DNA of 64,000 nt from Holosporales bacterium (GCA_031269095.1 JAIRWI010000013.1:1-64000); one strand, 5' to 3'; shown: positions 17,814 through 27,415, counted from the first letter of the stretch. Program-made: numbers and translations. Notes: generated by a model from the letters alone, not told the origin.

Positions 17814-18590
17814 TTAAAATAAAGCTAGTGTTAACACATAGTCAAAAAATAGAATTAAAACTGAAGATGATACGACGGAATTTGTCGTAGCCTTCCCTAC
17901 CCCCTCTGCTCCACCATTTGAATGAAAACCATAATAACACCCCATTAAACATATGGTAAACCCAAAAAAAGCACCTTTTATCAATCCAGACATGACATCC
18001 CAAAACTCCATATAATGGAATGTCTGAAATATATAATTCGAAGAATTAAATCCAAAATTATAAACACATATTAAGTATCCTCCAAAAATTCCAATAATAT
18101 CATCGATAAAAACCAAAAATGGAAGAAATATAATTCCTGCTAATATTTTAGGAAATATAAGATATTTATATGGGTTAACAGATAAGGTCGTGATTGCATC
18201 AATTTGTTCCGTAACTCTCATCGTTCCAATCGAGGCAGTCATAGAACCTCCAAGTCTTCCCGCAACCATGAGTGCTGTAAGGACGGGGCCGAGTTCTCTC
18301 ACCATAGAAATCATAATAACGGTCGGTATACCATTTTCAGCAGAGAATTTTGAGAACCCCGTATAACACTGAATAGCGAACGCCATACCAGTGAAAATAG
18401 CCGTAAGCCCAACAACTGGTAAAGAAAAATATCCAATTTGCAATGCCTCATTACGAATTTGTTTCCAATAAAATGGAGGAACTAGTCCGTAAAATAAACT
18501 CTTAAACAAAAATACAGAAACTTTCCCAATCGACTTTATGAATGATATGAATAATTGGCCAATCTTCTCTAAAAACATCAAAGAACACAT
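17814..18590 (-). CDS. mlaE: MlaE-family ABC transporter permease (lipid transport)
   Basis: 258 residues. The family signature is clear: VRELGPVLTALMVAGRLGG followed by GTMRVTEQIDAITTL, with five to six membrane segments. MlaE/YrbE permeases work with an MlaF ATPase and an MCE-domain MlaD to move phospholipids between the inner and outer membranes. Neither partner gene is adjacent, so the transporter operon is split. A nearer start (MFLEKIGQ, five residues in) is possible. Confidence 0.93.
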   Translation of the reverse strand: MCSLMFLEKIGQLFISFIKSIGKVSVFLFKSLFYGLVPPFYWKQIRNEALQIGYFSLPVVGLTAIFTGMAFAIQCYTGFSKFSAENGIPTVIMISMVRELGPVLTALMVAGRLGGSMTASIGTMRVTEQIDAITTLSVNPYKYLIFPKILAGIIFLPFLVFIDDIIGIFGGYLICVYNFGFNSSNYIFQTFHYMEFWDVMSGLIKGAFFGFTICLMGCYYGFHSNGGAEGVGKATTNSVVSSSVLILFFDYVLTLALF

Positions 18591-18689
18591 TTTTCTATCG
18601 ATGATAGTTCACTATTTTAACTAGCTATTAAGTTTATATCAATTTTGGTTTAGATAACAAGCCTACTAACTGGTAATAATTAAAACAAT

Positions 18690-18719
18690 TTGACCAATGG
18701 TTTGAAAATTGTTTATATT
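18690..18719 (+). promoter_or_regulatory. Predicted sigma-70 promoter of ruvC
   Basis: TTGACC (18690-18695), an 18-base spacer and TATATT (18714-18719). The predicted transcript starts near 18726, which leaves the AGGGA ribosome site at 18727-18731 and supports the GTG start at 18736. Confidence 0.6.
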
Positions 18720-18735
18720 TTATGTAGGGAAAGCA

Positions 18736-19242
18736 GTGCTGCGTGAGATATTGATCGTTCTAGGAATAGATCCAGGGTTGGTTATAACAGGATTTGGAGT
18801 TATCTCAGTAACTGGGGGTAATGCTTATGAATACATAACTTCTGGAGTTATTGAAACAAAAAACACTACAAATCTAGAGCAAAGATTGAAATATATATAT
18901 GAAAACGTTTTTAGACTGATAGAAACACATAAACCTCAAGAGATTGCTATGGAAGAGGTTTTTATCAATACTAACCAAAAAAGTAGTAGCAAACTTATTA
19001 TGGGAAGAACTGCAGCGTATTTAGCCTGCTGCAATTTTGGGTACCAAGTAAATGAATATGCTCCTAATACTGTTAAGAAAAATATAACTGGGAACGGGCA
19101 TGCGTCCAAGGATCAGGTCCACATAATGGTTCAAAAAATTTTTTGTACATCTATAGACAAAAATAAAACAAACGATGCGATCGATGCAATAGCCATCGCT
19201 TTATGTCATTTATTTAAAAAGATGTCTAAAAATTACTTTTAA
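18736..19242 (+). CDS. ruvC: Holliday junction resolvase RuvC
   Basis: 168 residues from GTG at 18736. This start is chosen because AGGGA sits just upstream, and a further in-frame TTG at 18709 would lie ahead of the predicted transcription start. The acidic catalytic residues are seen in VLGIDPGL, the MEEVF segment and the pair in DAIDAIAIALCH. RuvC cuts Holliday junctions after RuvAB migration. ruvA and ruvB, its common neighbours, are not here. A 200-base E element begins 8 bases after the stop. Confidence 0.94.
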   Translation: MLREILIVLGIDPGLVITGFGVISVTGGNAYEYITSGVIETKNTTNLEQRLKYIYENVFRLIETHKPQEIAMEEVFINTNQKSSSKLIMGRTAAYLACCNFGYQVNEYAPNTVKKNITGNGHASKDQVHIMVQKIFCTSIDKNKTNDAIDAIAIALCHLFKKMSKNYF

Positions 19243-19249
19243 ACATACT

Positions 19250-19449
19250 TAACCTCAGTTTCGTGTAAGAAAACGAAAAACCATCGTTCAATCATGCAAA
19301 GAGCGTAGAGATTTACCCTATAAGTGCTCTGCAACTGCTACACTTAGATGATTCACTATATAAGAGGTTAGATATTTAGCACAAAAGTAACAGGATTATT
19401 TGTCTCAATATTATAGGAAATCCTTCTTTCTTATACGAAACTGAGGTTA
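19250..19449. repeat. E-family palindromic element, complete copy (200 bp)
   Basis: The ends are TAACCTCAGTTTCGTGTAAG at 19250 and the near-perfect inverse, CTTATACGAAACTGAGGTTA, ending at 19449. The element is flanked by TA. Internal marks are AATCATGCAAAGAGCG and TTAGATATTTAGCACAAAAG, both shared with the copies near 26.0, 47.1 and 50.3 kb. It is non-coding and looks like a MITE. Confidence 0.85.
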
Positions 19450-19531
19450 CTTACCTACCGATACCCTATGAAAAAAGTATCTTTGTATTGTTGGTGTATT
19501 TATCCTAGTAGAACTCGCACCAGTTGGCAAT

Positions 19532-19875
19532 TATACTCGTTCTAGTTAACATTGATATCGACAAATGTACCTAAAACATCAATAGTTCTTGGGGGAGGTT
19601 TTAAAAAATTATCTTTTCGCTAACTGGAAAGAGCATAATTTCAGGAATTATGGCTTAAAAACTACCATATTGTTAACTGGCTCAGGTATACTTGTTCCAG
19701 TTAACATTAATATCGACAAATGTACCTAAAACATCAATAGTTCTTGGGATAGGTTTTGAAAAATTATCTCTTCACTTACTGGAAAGAGTATAAGTAATTT
19801 TTCTAACAGCATCCTCCTAGAATTACTAGGTTTGGGCATTTTTATTAATACTAACTTCAAGTAAATTAACTATAA
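19532..19875. repeat. Cluster of palindromic elements (A, partial, A, partial B)
   Basis: Form-A copies occupy 19532-19637 and 19686-19792, in the same orientation and about 90 percent alike by eye (shared run CGACAAATGTACCTAAAACA). A half-element lies between them, ending TTAACTGGCTCAGGTATA. A left-eroded form-B copy follows to about 19875. The bases 19450-19531 look like another worn B fragment. No gene is seen from 19243 to 19952. Confidence 0.8.
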
Positions 19876-19952
19876 TACATAGGACTATTTTATAAAGGTT
19901 CCCGATATTATATCTCACTCTACATAATTCTTTGAAGCAGTCAATTTAGTGA

Positions 19953-20651
19953 TCAAATCACCTTTCCAGTTGGTAATTCTGTCTTTGTACTAGCAATATC
20001 GGCAATCACAGATTCTCCAGCAATCATTGTCTGTCCCTTGATAACTTTTGGTAAAACCCCAATTGGCAACCACACATCACACCTACTCCCAAACCTTATA
20101 ATTCCAAAAATATCGCCTTTTTTCACCTCTTCCCCCTCATGAACATCACAAACGATCCTCCTTGCCAGCATCCCCGCGGTTTGAGTAAAAGCCATCATTT
20201 TATCTGGATCAGTTTTTAAACTCAAAACCATAACATTTTTTTCATTAAAAAGACTGGATTTATCAAGAGAAGCATTTAAAAAAGACCCCGAATTGTAAAA
20301 TATACTTTTAATAGTCCCTGCAAACGGGATCCTATTAACATGTACATTAAATATGCTTAAAAAAATACTGACTCTATACCGTGGTTCGTCTCCTAGTCCT
20401 ATGTCTGAAGGAGGTACCTCAATACATACTGTACTAACGGTTCCATCAGCAGGACTAACTATTAAATTCTCATCGTCTATCACCGCTCTTTTTGGATTTC
20501 TGAAGAAAAAAGCACAAAATATCGTTAAAAACACAAAAATCCACCCCAAAGTGCTTGAAAAAGTCATAAATACAAGTGAAGTAGCAGCTAACGCTACAAC
20601 AAATTTTACTCCATCGTTGTGAATAGAAAAATTGGTCATGGATATGCTCAT
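19953..20651 (-). CDS. psd: Phosphatidylserine decarboxylase (short archaeal/alphaproteobacterial form)
   Basis: 232 residues. The N-terminus is hydrophobic (one or two membrane segments), followed by VSPADGTVSTV, and the self-cleavage site is FGSRCDVWLP, where the Ser becomes the pyruvoyl group. The short form of about 215-235 residues is typical of alphaproteobacteria. It makes phosphatidylethanolamine from phosphatidylserine. pssA, usually the next gene, is absent. Confidence 0.93.
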   Translation of the reverse strand: MSISMTNFSIHNDGVKFVVALAATSLVFMTFSSTLGWIFVFLTIFCAFFFRNPKRAVIDDENLIVSPADGTVSTVCIEVPPSDIGLGDEPRYRVSIFLSIFNVHVNRIPFAGTIKSIFYNSGSFLNASLDKSSLFNEKNVMVLSLKTDPDKMMAFTQTAGMLARRIVCDVHEGEEVKKGDIFGIIRFGSRCDVWLPIGVLPKVIKGQTMIAGESVIADIASTKTELPTGKVI

Positions 20652-20973
20652 CAGAAAGAAATCCTCTTATCTAAGAATCAGAATACACCCTTCGGATTTT
20701 ATCACAAGAAATCCAAAAGATTCTATAAAAATTATTAACACTTTTTAAAGAAATATTGATTTATGCTGAATATTATTTGTGATGATATAATTTTATAAAT
20801 ATATAATACTTATAAAATATTTTTTGTTTTGTATGTATTATGTATTGTAATAGTTAATATTTTAACTAATCTTAAAAATAAAAATTATAAAACTCCCCAA
20901 AAATCTTAAATTTAATAAAAAATTAACCTATATATTCTAAACTTAAATGTGCGCTGGGGAGGTTCCAAGATAA
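20652..20973. other. AT-rich spacer between psd and dprA
   Basis: These 322 bases between two divergent genes are extremely AT-rich, with a small inverted repeat (TTAATATTTTAACTAA) and long A/T runs. I see no ORF, RNA gene or palindromic element of the A-E types. It must hold the promoters of both flanking genes. The dprA ribosome site (GGGAGGT) is at its right end. Confidence 0.6.
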
Positions 20974-22011
20974 ATGTTCGATAAAGTTATTGTTGACTGG
21001 TTTTGCCTCATAAATTCTAGAGGAATTGGGCCGAAAACTTTTTGGTCATTGCTGAGAATGTATAAAACAGCAGAAGAAGCACTATTTCGCGTACCAGAGC
21101 AATTCCCTCGAGCGAAAGCCGAAAAAATATTGAAAGCTTTCGATGGTAATATAATTATCGCGACTGATGATTATTTTCCAAAAGAATTGCGGCGTTCCAC
21201 ACTCTGCCCTCCTATGCTTTTTCTCCGTGGGAATAAAGAACTTTTAAAATCACAAAAAATTGCAATAATAGGAGCTAGAAACGCCTCAGCAAACGGTCGA
21301 TCAATTTCTTCAAGATTTGGAGAAAATCTCTCAAATTACCTTACAGTAGTTTCTGGTATGGCTAATGGAATTGATACGGGGGCTCATCTTGGAGCACTTC
21401 AAGGAAGCGGGAACACTATCGCTATCGTACCGTTTTCATTAGAAAATGTGTATCCAAAAGAAAATCTCAATCTTTTTAAAAGAATTTCAAAAAATGGACT
21501 ACTAGTAACTGAAGTCCCTCCACATAAAACCCCAGATCAAGGGATGTTTTCTGCTAGAAATAGAATTATCGCCCTTATGTCTGTTGGAATTGTGGTTATA
21601 GAAGCTTCTCTAAAATCCGGAACTATGAGTACTGCCAAAATAGCTCTCGATTTTGGAACGGAGGTTATGGCAGTTCCAGGATCTCCATCTGACCCAAGAT
21701 CTTCAGGATGTAATAATCTCATAAAAAATGGTGCCCCCCTTGTTGAAAACTATACAGATGTTTTAGAAATTATTGGCTACAAATCTGAAATTAAAAATGA
21801 AAAAATAGCTCTAAACGACAACTGTAGCTTTCCAAATAGCAGAAGCGGAGATATTATGTCCCTTCTTTCCGTGGATTCTCCGACAAATCTAGAGCTAATC
21901 GCTAAAAGTCTAAATATGGATATGCAAGAGCTGTTATATAACATATCAGAGCTTGAAATTCTGGGGAAAATACATAAATGTTCTTCTAATGAAGTTGTAT
22001 TAAATGCCTAG
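20974..22011 (+). CDS. dprA: DNA-processing protein DprA (Smf)
   Basis: 345 residues, with a strong GGGAGGT ribosome site upstream of the ATG. A helix-hairpin-helix-like start (INSRGIGPKTFWSLLRMY) is followed by the Rossmann domain, with AIIGARNASANGRSISSRFG, VVSGMANGIDTGAHLGAL and GMFSARNRIIALMS. A winged-helix tail follows. DprA loads RecA on incoming single-stranded DNA. No other competence gene is present apart from the pseudopilin at 8.2 kb. It overlaps radC by 8 bases. Confidence 0.95.
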   Translation: MFDKVIVDWFCLINSRGIGPKTFWSLLRMYKTAEEALFRVPEQFPRAKAEKILKAFDGNIIIATDDYFPKELRRSTLCPPMLFLRGNKELLKSQKIAIIGARNASANGRSISSRFGENLSNYLTVVSGMANGIDTGAHLGALQGSGNTIAIVPFSLENVYPKENLNLFKRISKNGLLVTEVPPHKTPDQGMFSARNRIIALMSVGIVVIEASLKSGTMSTAKIALDFGTEVMAVPGSPSDPRSSGCNNLIKNGAPLVENYTDVLEIIGYKSEIKNEKIALNDNCSFPNSRSGDIMSLLSVDSPTNLELIAKSLNMDMQELLYNISELEILGKIHKCSSNEVVLNA

Positions 22012-22702
22012 GACCTTTAAAGAAAAAATTGATTTTCAAAAAGGACATAGACAAAGACTTTTTCAAAAGCTGAACAACAACACTAGAGATTCTCTCCACG
22101 ATTACGAAATCGTCGAAATGATGTTATTTTTGATATTTAAAAGGAAAGATACCAAAATTCTGGCAAAAATCCTGCTTCAAAAATTTGGTTCAGTTAATGG
22201 AATTCTAGATGCCAATAAACAAAGCATGTTAGAGATCGACGGGATTGGAGAAAAAGCATATAACTCCCTACAAATTATATCAGCAGTTATGAAGCAGTAT
22301 AGTAGGGAAAAGATTGTGAAACGTCACATACTCGAATGCTTTGACGATGTCATAAAATATTGCAAATTCAACACCATACATCTAAAACATGAAGAACTCC
22401 GCATTATTTTTCTTAATGGTTCTAGTTTTATAGTGGGAGATGAAGTCGTACAAAGAGGAACTATTGATACCGTCGAAATATACAATAGAGAAGTAGTTAA
22501 AAAATGTATAGAGGTTGGAGCAAAATGTATCATACTTGTACATAACCACCCCAGTGGGGATCCAACCCCCTCAGTAAACGATATATTCTGTACAAAAAAA
22601 ATTGCTGAAGCATGCGAAGTATTTAATATAAAAATCCTCGACCATATTATAGTTGGTGGTAATAAACATATATCATTTAAAAGTTTACTCTTGTTGAGAT
22701 AA
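22004..22702 (+). CDS. radC: RadC / JAB1-MPN family protein
   Basis: 232 residues. Helix-hairpin-helix motifs at the N-terminus are followed by a JAB metalloprotease-like domain with the metal-binding motif HNHPSGDPTPSVND (H-x-H and D), plus the upstream conserved Glu region (LKHEELRIIFLN). The biochemical role of RadC is unsettled in the literature. It overlaps the end of dprA by 8 bases, a coupled pair that suggests a shared DNA-uptake or recombination role. Confidence 0.93.
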   Translation: MPRTFKEKIDFQKGHRQRLFQKLNNNTRDSLHDYEIVEMMLFLIFKRKDTKILAKILLQKFGSVNGILDANKQSMLEIDGIGEKAYNSLQIISAVMKQYSREKIVKRHILECFDDVIKYCKFNTIHLKHEELRIIFLNGSSFIVGDEVVQRGTIDTVEIYNREVVKKCIEVGAKCIILVHNHPSGDPTPSVNDIFCTKKIAEACEVFNIKILDHIIVGGNKHISFKSLLLLR

Positions 22703-22730
22703 AAGAATTTATAACTGATTTAGTTGACTT

Positions 22731-22835
22731 TATACTCGCCCCAGTTAGCGATAGGTGATTTTTAAAGCGATATTCCTTAGGATTACATAGAATTGGGTGT
22801 TTGGTTTAATATTAAAGTCAAACGAATCAAGTATA
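22731..22835. repeat. Form-B palindromic element
   Basis: Starts TATACTCGCCCCAGTTAGCG and ends ACGAATCAAGTATA, with the B-type core GATTTTTAAAGCGATATTCC. It lies 28 bases after the radC stop, between convergent radC and infA. Confidence 0.75.
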
Positions 22836-22911
22836 TATAAAAAGACCCCCCGTTACTAGCTAGTCCTAATATACTATCTGCACAAGGCAAACAATCTGTT
22901 AGTATTTAGTA

Positions 22912-23130
22912 TTACTTTTCTCTAAACGTAATTCTTCCCTTGGAAAGATCGTAGGGAGTCATCTCTACTATAACCTTATCTCCAACAAGAATTCTTATTC
23001 TATTTTTTTTCATCTTTCCAGAAGTGTGTGCCAATATAATGTGCTGATTTTCGAGCTCAACTCTGAATGTTGCATTTGGAAGTAACTCAATTACGGTTCC
23101 ACTAAATTCTACCAAATCTTCTTTGGACAT
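22912..23130 (-). CDS. infA: Translation initiation factor IF-1
   Basis: 72 residues, the usual length, one S1/OB fold ([20 protein letters not shown], then [16 protein letters not shown]). It binds the 30S A site during initiation. It stands apart from the spc operon, as is usual in alphaproteobacteria, 57 bases after ybaB. Confidence 0.96.
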   Translation of the reverse strand: MSKEDLVEFSGTVIELLPNATFRVELENQHIILAHTSGKMKKNRIRILVGDKVIVEMTPYDLSKGRITFREK

Positions 23131-23187
23131 AAAAAATAATCTACAAAACTCACCTAATATAATTGTAATGATAATGACGTTGAAATA

Positions 23188-23511
23188 CTAGAACATTCCT
23201 CCGGTTATTTGAGACAAATCCATTCCGCCAGAAGCTTCTTTCATTCCATCATCGAATTTCTTGTCTGCTTTCTGTTTTGCATCATTCATAGCAGCAACTA
23301 ATAAATCTTCAATCACTTCTTTCTCGTTTGGATCTATAATAGAATTATCCAATTCAATGGATCTAACTATCCCTTTAAGCGTCATCGTTACATTTACGAG
23401 ACCAGAACCAGAAGTCCCAATAACCTCCTGTATTTCAAGATCTTTTTGCGCTTCACTCAATTTCCCCTGCAGTTTCTGTGCCTGTTTAAGCAGTTGTTGC
23501 ATATTTTTCAT
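23188..23511 (-). CDS. ybaB: YbaB/EbfC nucleoid-associated protein
   Basis: 107 residues. An N-terminal helix (MQQLLKQAQKLQGKLSEAQK) and the central GTSGSGLVNVTMTLKGIVRS are typical, and the tail is Gly/Met-rich. It is a small dimeric DNA-binding protein. It normally lies between dnaX and recR, and neither is adjacent here. Confidence 0.94.
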   Translation of the reverse strand: MKNMQQLLKQAQKLQGKLSEAQKDLEIQEVIGTSGSGLVNVTMTLKGIVRSIELDNSIIDPNEKEVIEDLLVAAMNDAKQKADKKFDDGMKEASGGMDLSQITGGMF

Positions 23512-23533
23512 AAAAGTTCATAGCCTCATATCG

Positions 23534-24259
23534 TCAAACAATCATAATCCCAGAGAATTGGACCCCGCATCCCCTGCAATTTGCCCTTCTATAACTAAAA
23601 TACTCATTGTTTTTAAATGTGTCTATATCAATTTTCGATATATTACTATTTAATACCCCGCTTTCGATTAACTTATCACGAACATATCCGAGTAAGTCAA
23701 AATGTTGTCTAGTATCTATGTATTTTTTATCTACCATATCAATAACATCGCTTCCAACCTCGAATGACTCCTGGTGTATACATGGTCCGATTGCCGCAAC
23801 TATATTATCCCCCCTACATCCGAGCTTTTTTAGATTAGCAAGCGTATTCTCAACTACACCCAATAATGCCCCTCTCCAACCACTATGTATAGCCGCTATA
23901 TATCTCTGTTTTACATCACATAAAAGAATAGGAACACAATCTGCCGTTGTAACACCTATAAGCAAGTTAGGGGTATTTGTTATAACAGAATCGCATTCAA
24001 TGTGTAATAACGGATTATCTACGATTTCGACAAAATTACTATGAATTTGTTTAGGAATTACCATGTTTTCAGGCAAAATTCCGAAATACTCAGAAATTTT
24101 TGCTCTATTTTTCATGACAATTTTATCATCATCCCCCCGACCTAATCCGACATTAAGTGATTCGAACTGAGAAACACTCTCTCCTCCTTCTTTTCCAAAA
24201 AATCCGTGTTTTATAAGGGGAATATTCGAAAGGGTATCAGCATATTTTGCCCTAAGCAT
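23534..24259 (-). CDS. pgeF: PgeF/YfiH (LACC1-type) multicopper-fold protein
   Basis: 241 residues. Family motifs with metal ligands are seen in IPKQIHSNFVEIVDNP, GVTTADCVPILLCD (Cys), AIHSGWRGALLGV (His) and AAIGPCIHQESFEVG. Members act as purine nucleoside phosphorylase/adenosine deaminase, and some edit peptidoglycan (D-Ala/L-Ser proofreading). The gene is followed on the same strand by ybaB and infA. Confidence 0.92.
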   Translation of the reverse strand: MLRAKYADTLSNIPLIKHGFFGKEGGESVSQFESLNVGLGRGDDDKIVMKNRAKISEYFGILPENMVIPKQIHSNFVEIVDNPLLHIECDSVITNTPNLLIGVTTADCVPILLCDVKQRYIAAIHSGWRGALLGVVENTLANLKKLGCRGDNIVAAIGPCIHQESFEVGSDVIDMVDKKYIDTRQHFDLLGYVRDKLIESGVLNSNISKIDIDTFKNNEYFSYRRANCRGCGVQFSGIMIV

Positions 24260-24409
24260 AATATAAAACCCTACAAATTTCCTTTCAGCAAAATTATATA
24301 CCCAATAGAAGTAAAAATACTACGTCTATCCCAATTTTTGAACGGTTATACATGTTTTAGAGGCCCAAAGCAGAGGTTTTAAATCAAAAATTTAAATCTA
24401 GGACAATCT

Positions 24410-24847
24410 CTAAATATTTTTCATCTCAATAATTGCTCGAGCTAATTCCTCAGGGCGCGGAGGACAGCCAATTAAGCAGACATCGACGGGAATGATCTTA
24501 TCAACCCCCTGTACAACAAATGGAGAATCGCAGTATAACCCCCCACTAATAGCACAACTCCCCATTGCTATAACCCTTCGTGGCTCCAACATCTGCTCAT
24601 ACAAATTCTTTAACAGATCCACCATTTTATAAGTAACGGTTCCAGAAACTATCAAAAGATCTGCCTGCCTGGGGCTTGATCTAAAAAGACACCCATATCT
24701 ATCAAGATCAATTCTACTAGCAGCTGCATGCATCATTTCAATCGCACAGCACGACAAACCAAACGATAATGGCCAAAGAGACCTATTTTCGGCCCACTTT
24801 ACCATTTTATCCAAATTTGTTAAAAAAATATCATATGCTTTTGACAA
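24410..24847 (-). CDS. nuoB: NADH-quinone oxidoreductase subunit B
   Basis: 145 residues, a little short for the family (about 160-190) because the N- and C-terminal extensions are reduced. The cysteines for the terminal N2 iron-sulfur cluster are all present: the adjacent pair in LSCCAIEMM, then MGSCAISGG and IGCPPRPEELARAI. It sits in the hydrophilic arm of complex I. No other nuo gene is near. It starts inside the last codons of fabD (17-base overlap), so it is expressed with a fatty-acid gene, an unusual context. Confidence 0.93.
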   Translation of the reverse strand: MSKAYDIFLTNLDKMVKWAENRSLWPLSFGLSCCAIEMMHAAASRIDLDRYGCLFRSSPRQADLLIVSGTVTYKMVDLLKNLYEQMLEPRRVIAMGSCAISGGLYCDSPFVVQGVDKIIPVDVCLIGCPPRPEELARAIIEMKNI

Positions 24848-25745
24848 AGCTCTCTAACTCACTAATGTTTTCTACGCCATCCATTATAACATCAGGATAC
24901 GCACGTTTACTCAAATTTGTTAGAACCTTGGAGGGCCCTATTTCAATAATTCGATTCACTCCATTTTTTACCATAAAATCCACTGATTCTCTCCATCTAA
25001 CCCTATTTGTAACATGCTCCAACATCATATTTTTCAAAAGACCTATATCCTCGAGAGGGCTCGCAGTTACGTTCATGATAACAGAAAATTCTGGGAGGAA
25101 AAATTCATAATTTTCTAGAATTTTAGCCAATTTTTCAATGGATTCTTTCATAAAATAGCTGTGAAATGGTCCACTTGTATTTAAATTTATTACCTTCTTT
25201 GCGCCAATATTCAAAGCCCTTACAGCAACTTTTTCAACAGCTTTTGCAATTCCGCTTAGGACTACCTGCATATTTGAATTATCATTTGCAATAACAACTT
25301 CATCACACAAAATAGTTTCCACTTGTTGCGCACTTAACCCTAATATTGCGCACATTTTATACCTAGTACTATCGCTAGTCTCAGCCATAATTCTGCCTCG
25401 TTGCAATACTATTTGCGCAGCTTCCCCCAAAGAAACAAATCCAGAAGCAGCGAGAGCTGAATATTCTCCCAATGAATGTCCAGCCAAGTACTTGACGGAG
25501 CTGGAAGCAATATACTGTTTTAACGTATTCCAGATAACCATAGATGCAGTAAAAATTGCTATTTGAGCGTTATCCGTTTTTGTGAGTTCCTCAATTGAGC
25601 TGTCTTTTATTATCCTAGTAATATTTAAAGATACTGCATCCTCTATTTCTTCTAGTATTTCTTTAGCTATCGTAAAATTTTGAACAACATCAAGGGACAT
25701 CCCAATTTTCTGAGATCCCTGCCCCGGAAAAACAAACGAAATCAT
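24831..25745 (-). CDS. fabD: Malonyl-CoA--ACP transacylase
   Basis: About 304 residues from the ATG at 25745 (MISFVFPGQGSQKIGMSLDV), the usual family start; an upstream in-frame ATG at 25787 adds 14 residues. The nucleophile Ser is in AGHSLGEYSALAASG, and the second catalytic His is in NTSGPFHSYFMKES. It charges ACP with malonate for fatty-acid synthesis. No fabH, fabG or acpP is adjacent. It overlaps nuoB at its 3' end. Confidence 0.95.
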   Translation of the reverse strand: MISFVFPGQGSQKIGMSLDVVQNFTIAKEILEEIEDAVSLNITRIIKDSSIEELTKTDNAQIAIFTASMVIWNTLKQYIASSSVKYLAGHSLGEYSALAASGFVSLGEAAQIVLQRGRIMAETSDSTRYKMCAILGLSAQQVETILCDEVVIANDNSNMQVVLSGIAKAVEKVAVRALNIGAKKVINLNTSGPFHSYFMKESIEKLAKILENYEFFLPEFSVIMNVTASPLEDIGLLKNMMLEHVTNRVRWRESVDFMVKNGVNRIIEIGPSKVLTNLSKRAYPDVIMDGVENISELESFVKSI

Positions 25746-25845
25746 ATTTTGTGGAAACACTATCTTTATGTACAAATGGTAACACAATCCAAATACTAAA
25801 ATCTACTTAACTTTATGAAAGGTTAACTCTTTTTTAACCTTTTAA

Positions 25846-26351
25846 TATAGCTGTCCCAGTTAACATTAACATCGGCAAATGTACCTAAAACATCAGTAAT
25901 TCTTGGGATAGGTTTTAAAAAATATTCTCTTTGCTAATTAACCTAAGCTTTGTGTAAGAAAGCAGGATTTTCATACTGTTGATACGAATAATTCTGTGAC
26001 TTTTGTGTTAAACATCTAACCTTTTGTATAGTGAACTATATAAGTGTAGCGGTTACGAAGGTCTTATAGGGGAAATCATCGAGTTCTTTATGTGATTGAA
26101 TAATGGTTTTTCGTTTCCTTACTCGAAACTTAGGTTAATTAGAGCGAGTATAGCTGTCCCAATTAACATTAATATCGACAAATGTACCTAAAACATCAGT
26201 AATTCTTGGGATAGGTTTTAAAAAATTAACCCATTACTAACTGGAGCGAGTATAAAGCCAATTAGCGACAGCTTAGCTTTTCTAATTGCATCTCCTAGAA
26301 TTACAGGAGTTTTTGTATTAGCTTGTTTAACAAATTAATCAATCATAATCG
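25846..26351. repeat. Cluster: A element split by an E element, then A and B
   Basis: A form-A copy runs 25846-25938 and resumes at 26138-26152 (AGAGCGAGTATA). Between them sits a reverse-oriented E copy (25939-26137, ends TAACCTAAGCTTTGTGTAAG and GAAACTTAGGTTA). A second complete A copy lies at 26149-26254, sharing its TATA with the first, and a worn B copy follows to about 26351. The cluster fills the gap between fabD and bamE; I see no gene in it. Confidence 0.85.
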
Positions 26352-26382
26352 CTACTTTCTGAAGTTTGGCTTTTTGAAAAAC

Positions 26383-26862
26383 TTATTTTCTTTCTGCCTC
26401 TGTATAGTGTTTCATATACTTACCAAGTCCACCAAAGGTTTCTCCAAGAACTCCTGCTGTTTTACCACCTGTTTTTGTTTTTTCGCTAACAACATTAACG
26501 GTTTTATTAAGCTTTCCAGGAGATACAGTATTAACAGAGGTAACAACGTTATCCTTGTCAAATGACACAACCACAGTTTTCTCGTCCAAAACTTTTGGAT
26601 TGAAAAAGCTGGTTTTTTCAGTACGTTTTGAAACGTAATACCAATTATATGAGCCATCTGGAGCTACAACTGAAGATCTCAATGTCGGGGCACCGAACTT
26701 TTCATATACAACCATAGCGGTATCTTTCTTCACATTGATTTCCTGGAAATTCGCCGATTCAATAATATAGCCATGATTAATAACCACCTTCTCACAAGAA
26801 GTCAGAACAAATAACATCGCTCCCAGAAACGATAAAGTCTTTATTTTACCAATTATTATCAT
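26383..26862 (-). CDS. bamE: BamE/SmpA-OmlA outer-membrane assembly lipoprotein
   Basis: 159 residues from the ATG at 26862, nine bases after AGGAGA. The ATG at 26871 would overlap that ribosome site. A lipoprotein signal with lipobox LTSC precedes the mature protein. The BamE domain shows DTAMVVYEKFGAPTLRSSVV and NWYYVSKRTEKTSFFNPKVL. The tail (GLGKYMKHYTE) matches the alphaproteobacterial form. It is a part of the Bam complex that inserts outer-membrane proteins. Confidence 0.88.
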   Translation of the reverse strand: MIIIGKIKTLSFLGAMLFVLTSCEKVVINHGYIIESANFQEINVKKDTAMVVYEKFGAPTLRSSVVAPDGSYNWYYVSKRTEKTSFFNPKVLDEKTVVVSFDKDNVVTSVNTVSPGKLNKTVNVVSEKTKTGGKTAGVLGETFGGLGKYMKHYTEAERK

Positions 26863-27034
26863 TATGACCATCTCCTACGCACGTGTTTAGTTTATCAAAA
26901 TTCCTGTCATTTTTTTTTCTAACCGATTTACTATCACCACCGCATCTGTGAACGGTACTCTCCCCCCTACCCCACATAATTAAGGCCGTTGGAATAAAAA
27001 TCAAAATATAAAAATTCGTTGGCATATTACTCTA

Positions 27035-27394
27035 CTACTTTCTGTCCACCAACTCAATAAGTGCCATAGGAGCCGCATCTCCATAGCGGAAACCAGCTTT
27101 TATAATTCTTATGTATCCACCATTTCTATCTTTACAACGAACGGCAATATCATCAAACAATTTTTTAACGACTTCATTACTTTGGAGTCTTGAAATTGCC
27201 ATACGCCTGGCATGAAGAGACCCTTTACGTACTAGAGTTATCATTTTCTCAGCAATCGGCCGAAGCTCCTTAGCCTTTGGAAGGGTCGTTTTAATTTGCT
27301 CATGTTCTATAAGTGCACACAACATTGCGCGAAACATCGCCTTTCTGTGCGAGCTTGTTCTATTAAGCCGTCTTTTTTTAAAACCATGTCTCAT
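27035..27394 (-). CDS. rplQ: 50S ribosomal protein L17
   Basis: 119 residues, the short core form. The start is the family's [20 protein letters not shown], and the middle has [20 protein letters not shown]. It is the last gene of the ribosomal block, 22 bases after rpoA. I see no convincing hairpin terminator downstream. Confidence 0.97.
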   Translation of the reverse strand: MRHGFKKRRLNRTSSHRKAMFRAMLCALIEHEQIKTTLPKAKELRPIAEKMITLVRKGSLHARRMAISRLQSNEVVKKLFDDIAVRCKDRNGGYIRIIKAGFRYGDAAPMALIELVDRK

Positions 27395-27415
27395 AATCCA
27401 ATTCTCCGATTTTCA

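Noticed and set aside
20740-20940. Very AT-rich stretch considered as replication origin
   Set aside because: No DnaA-box cluster and no origin-linked genes are seen; strong AT bias is general in this genome's spacers.
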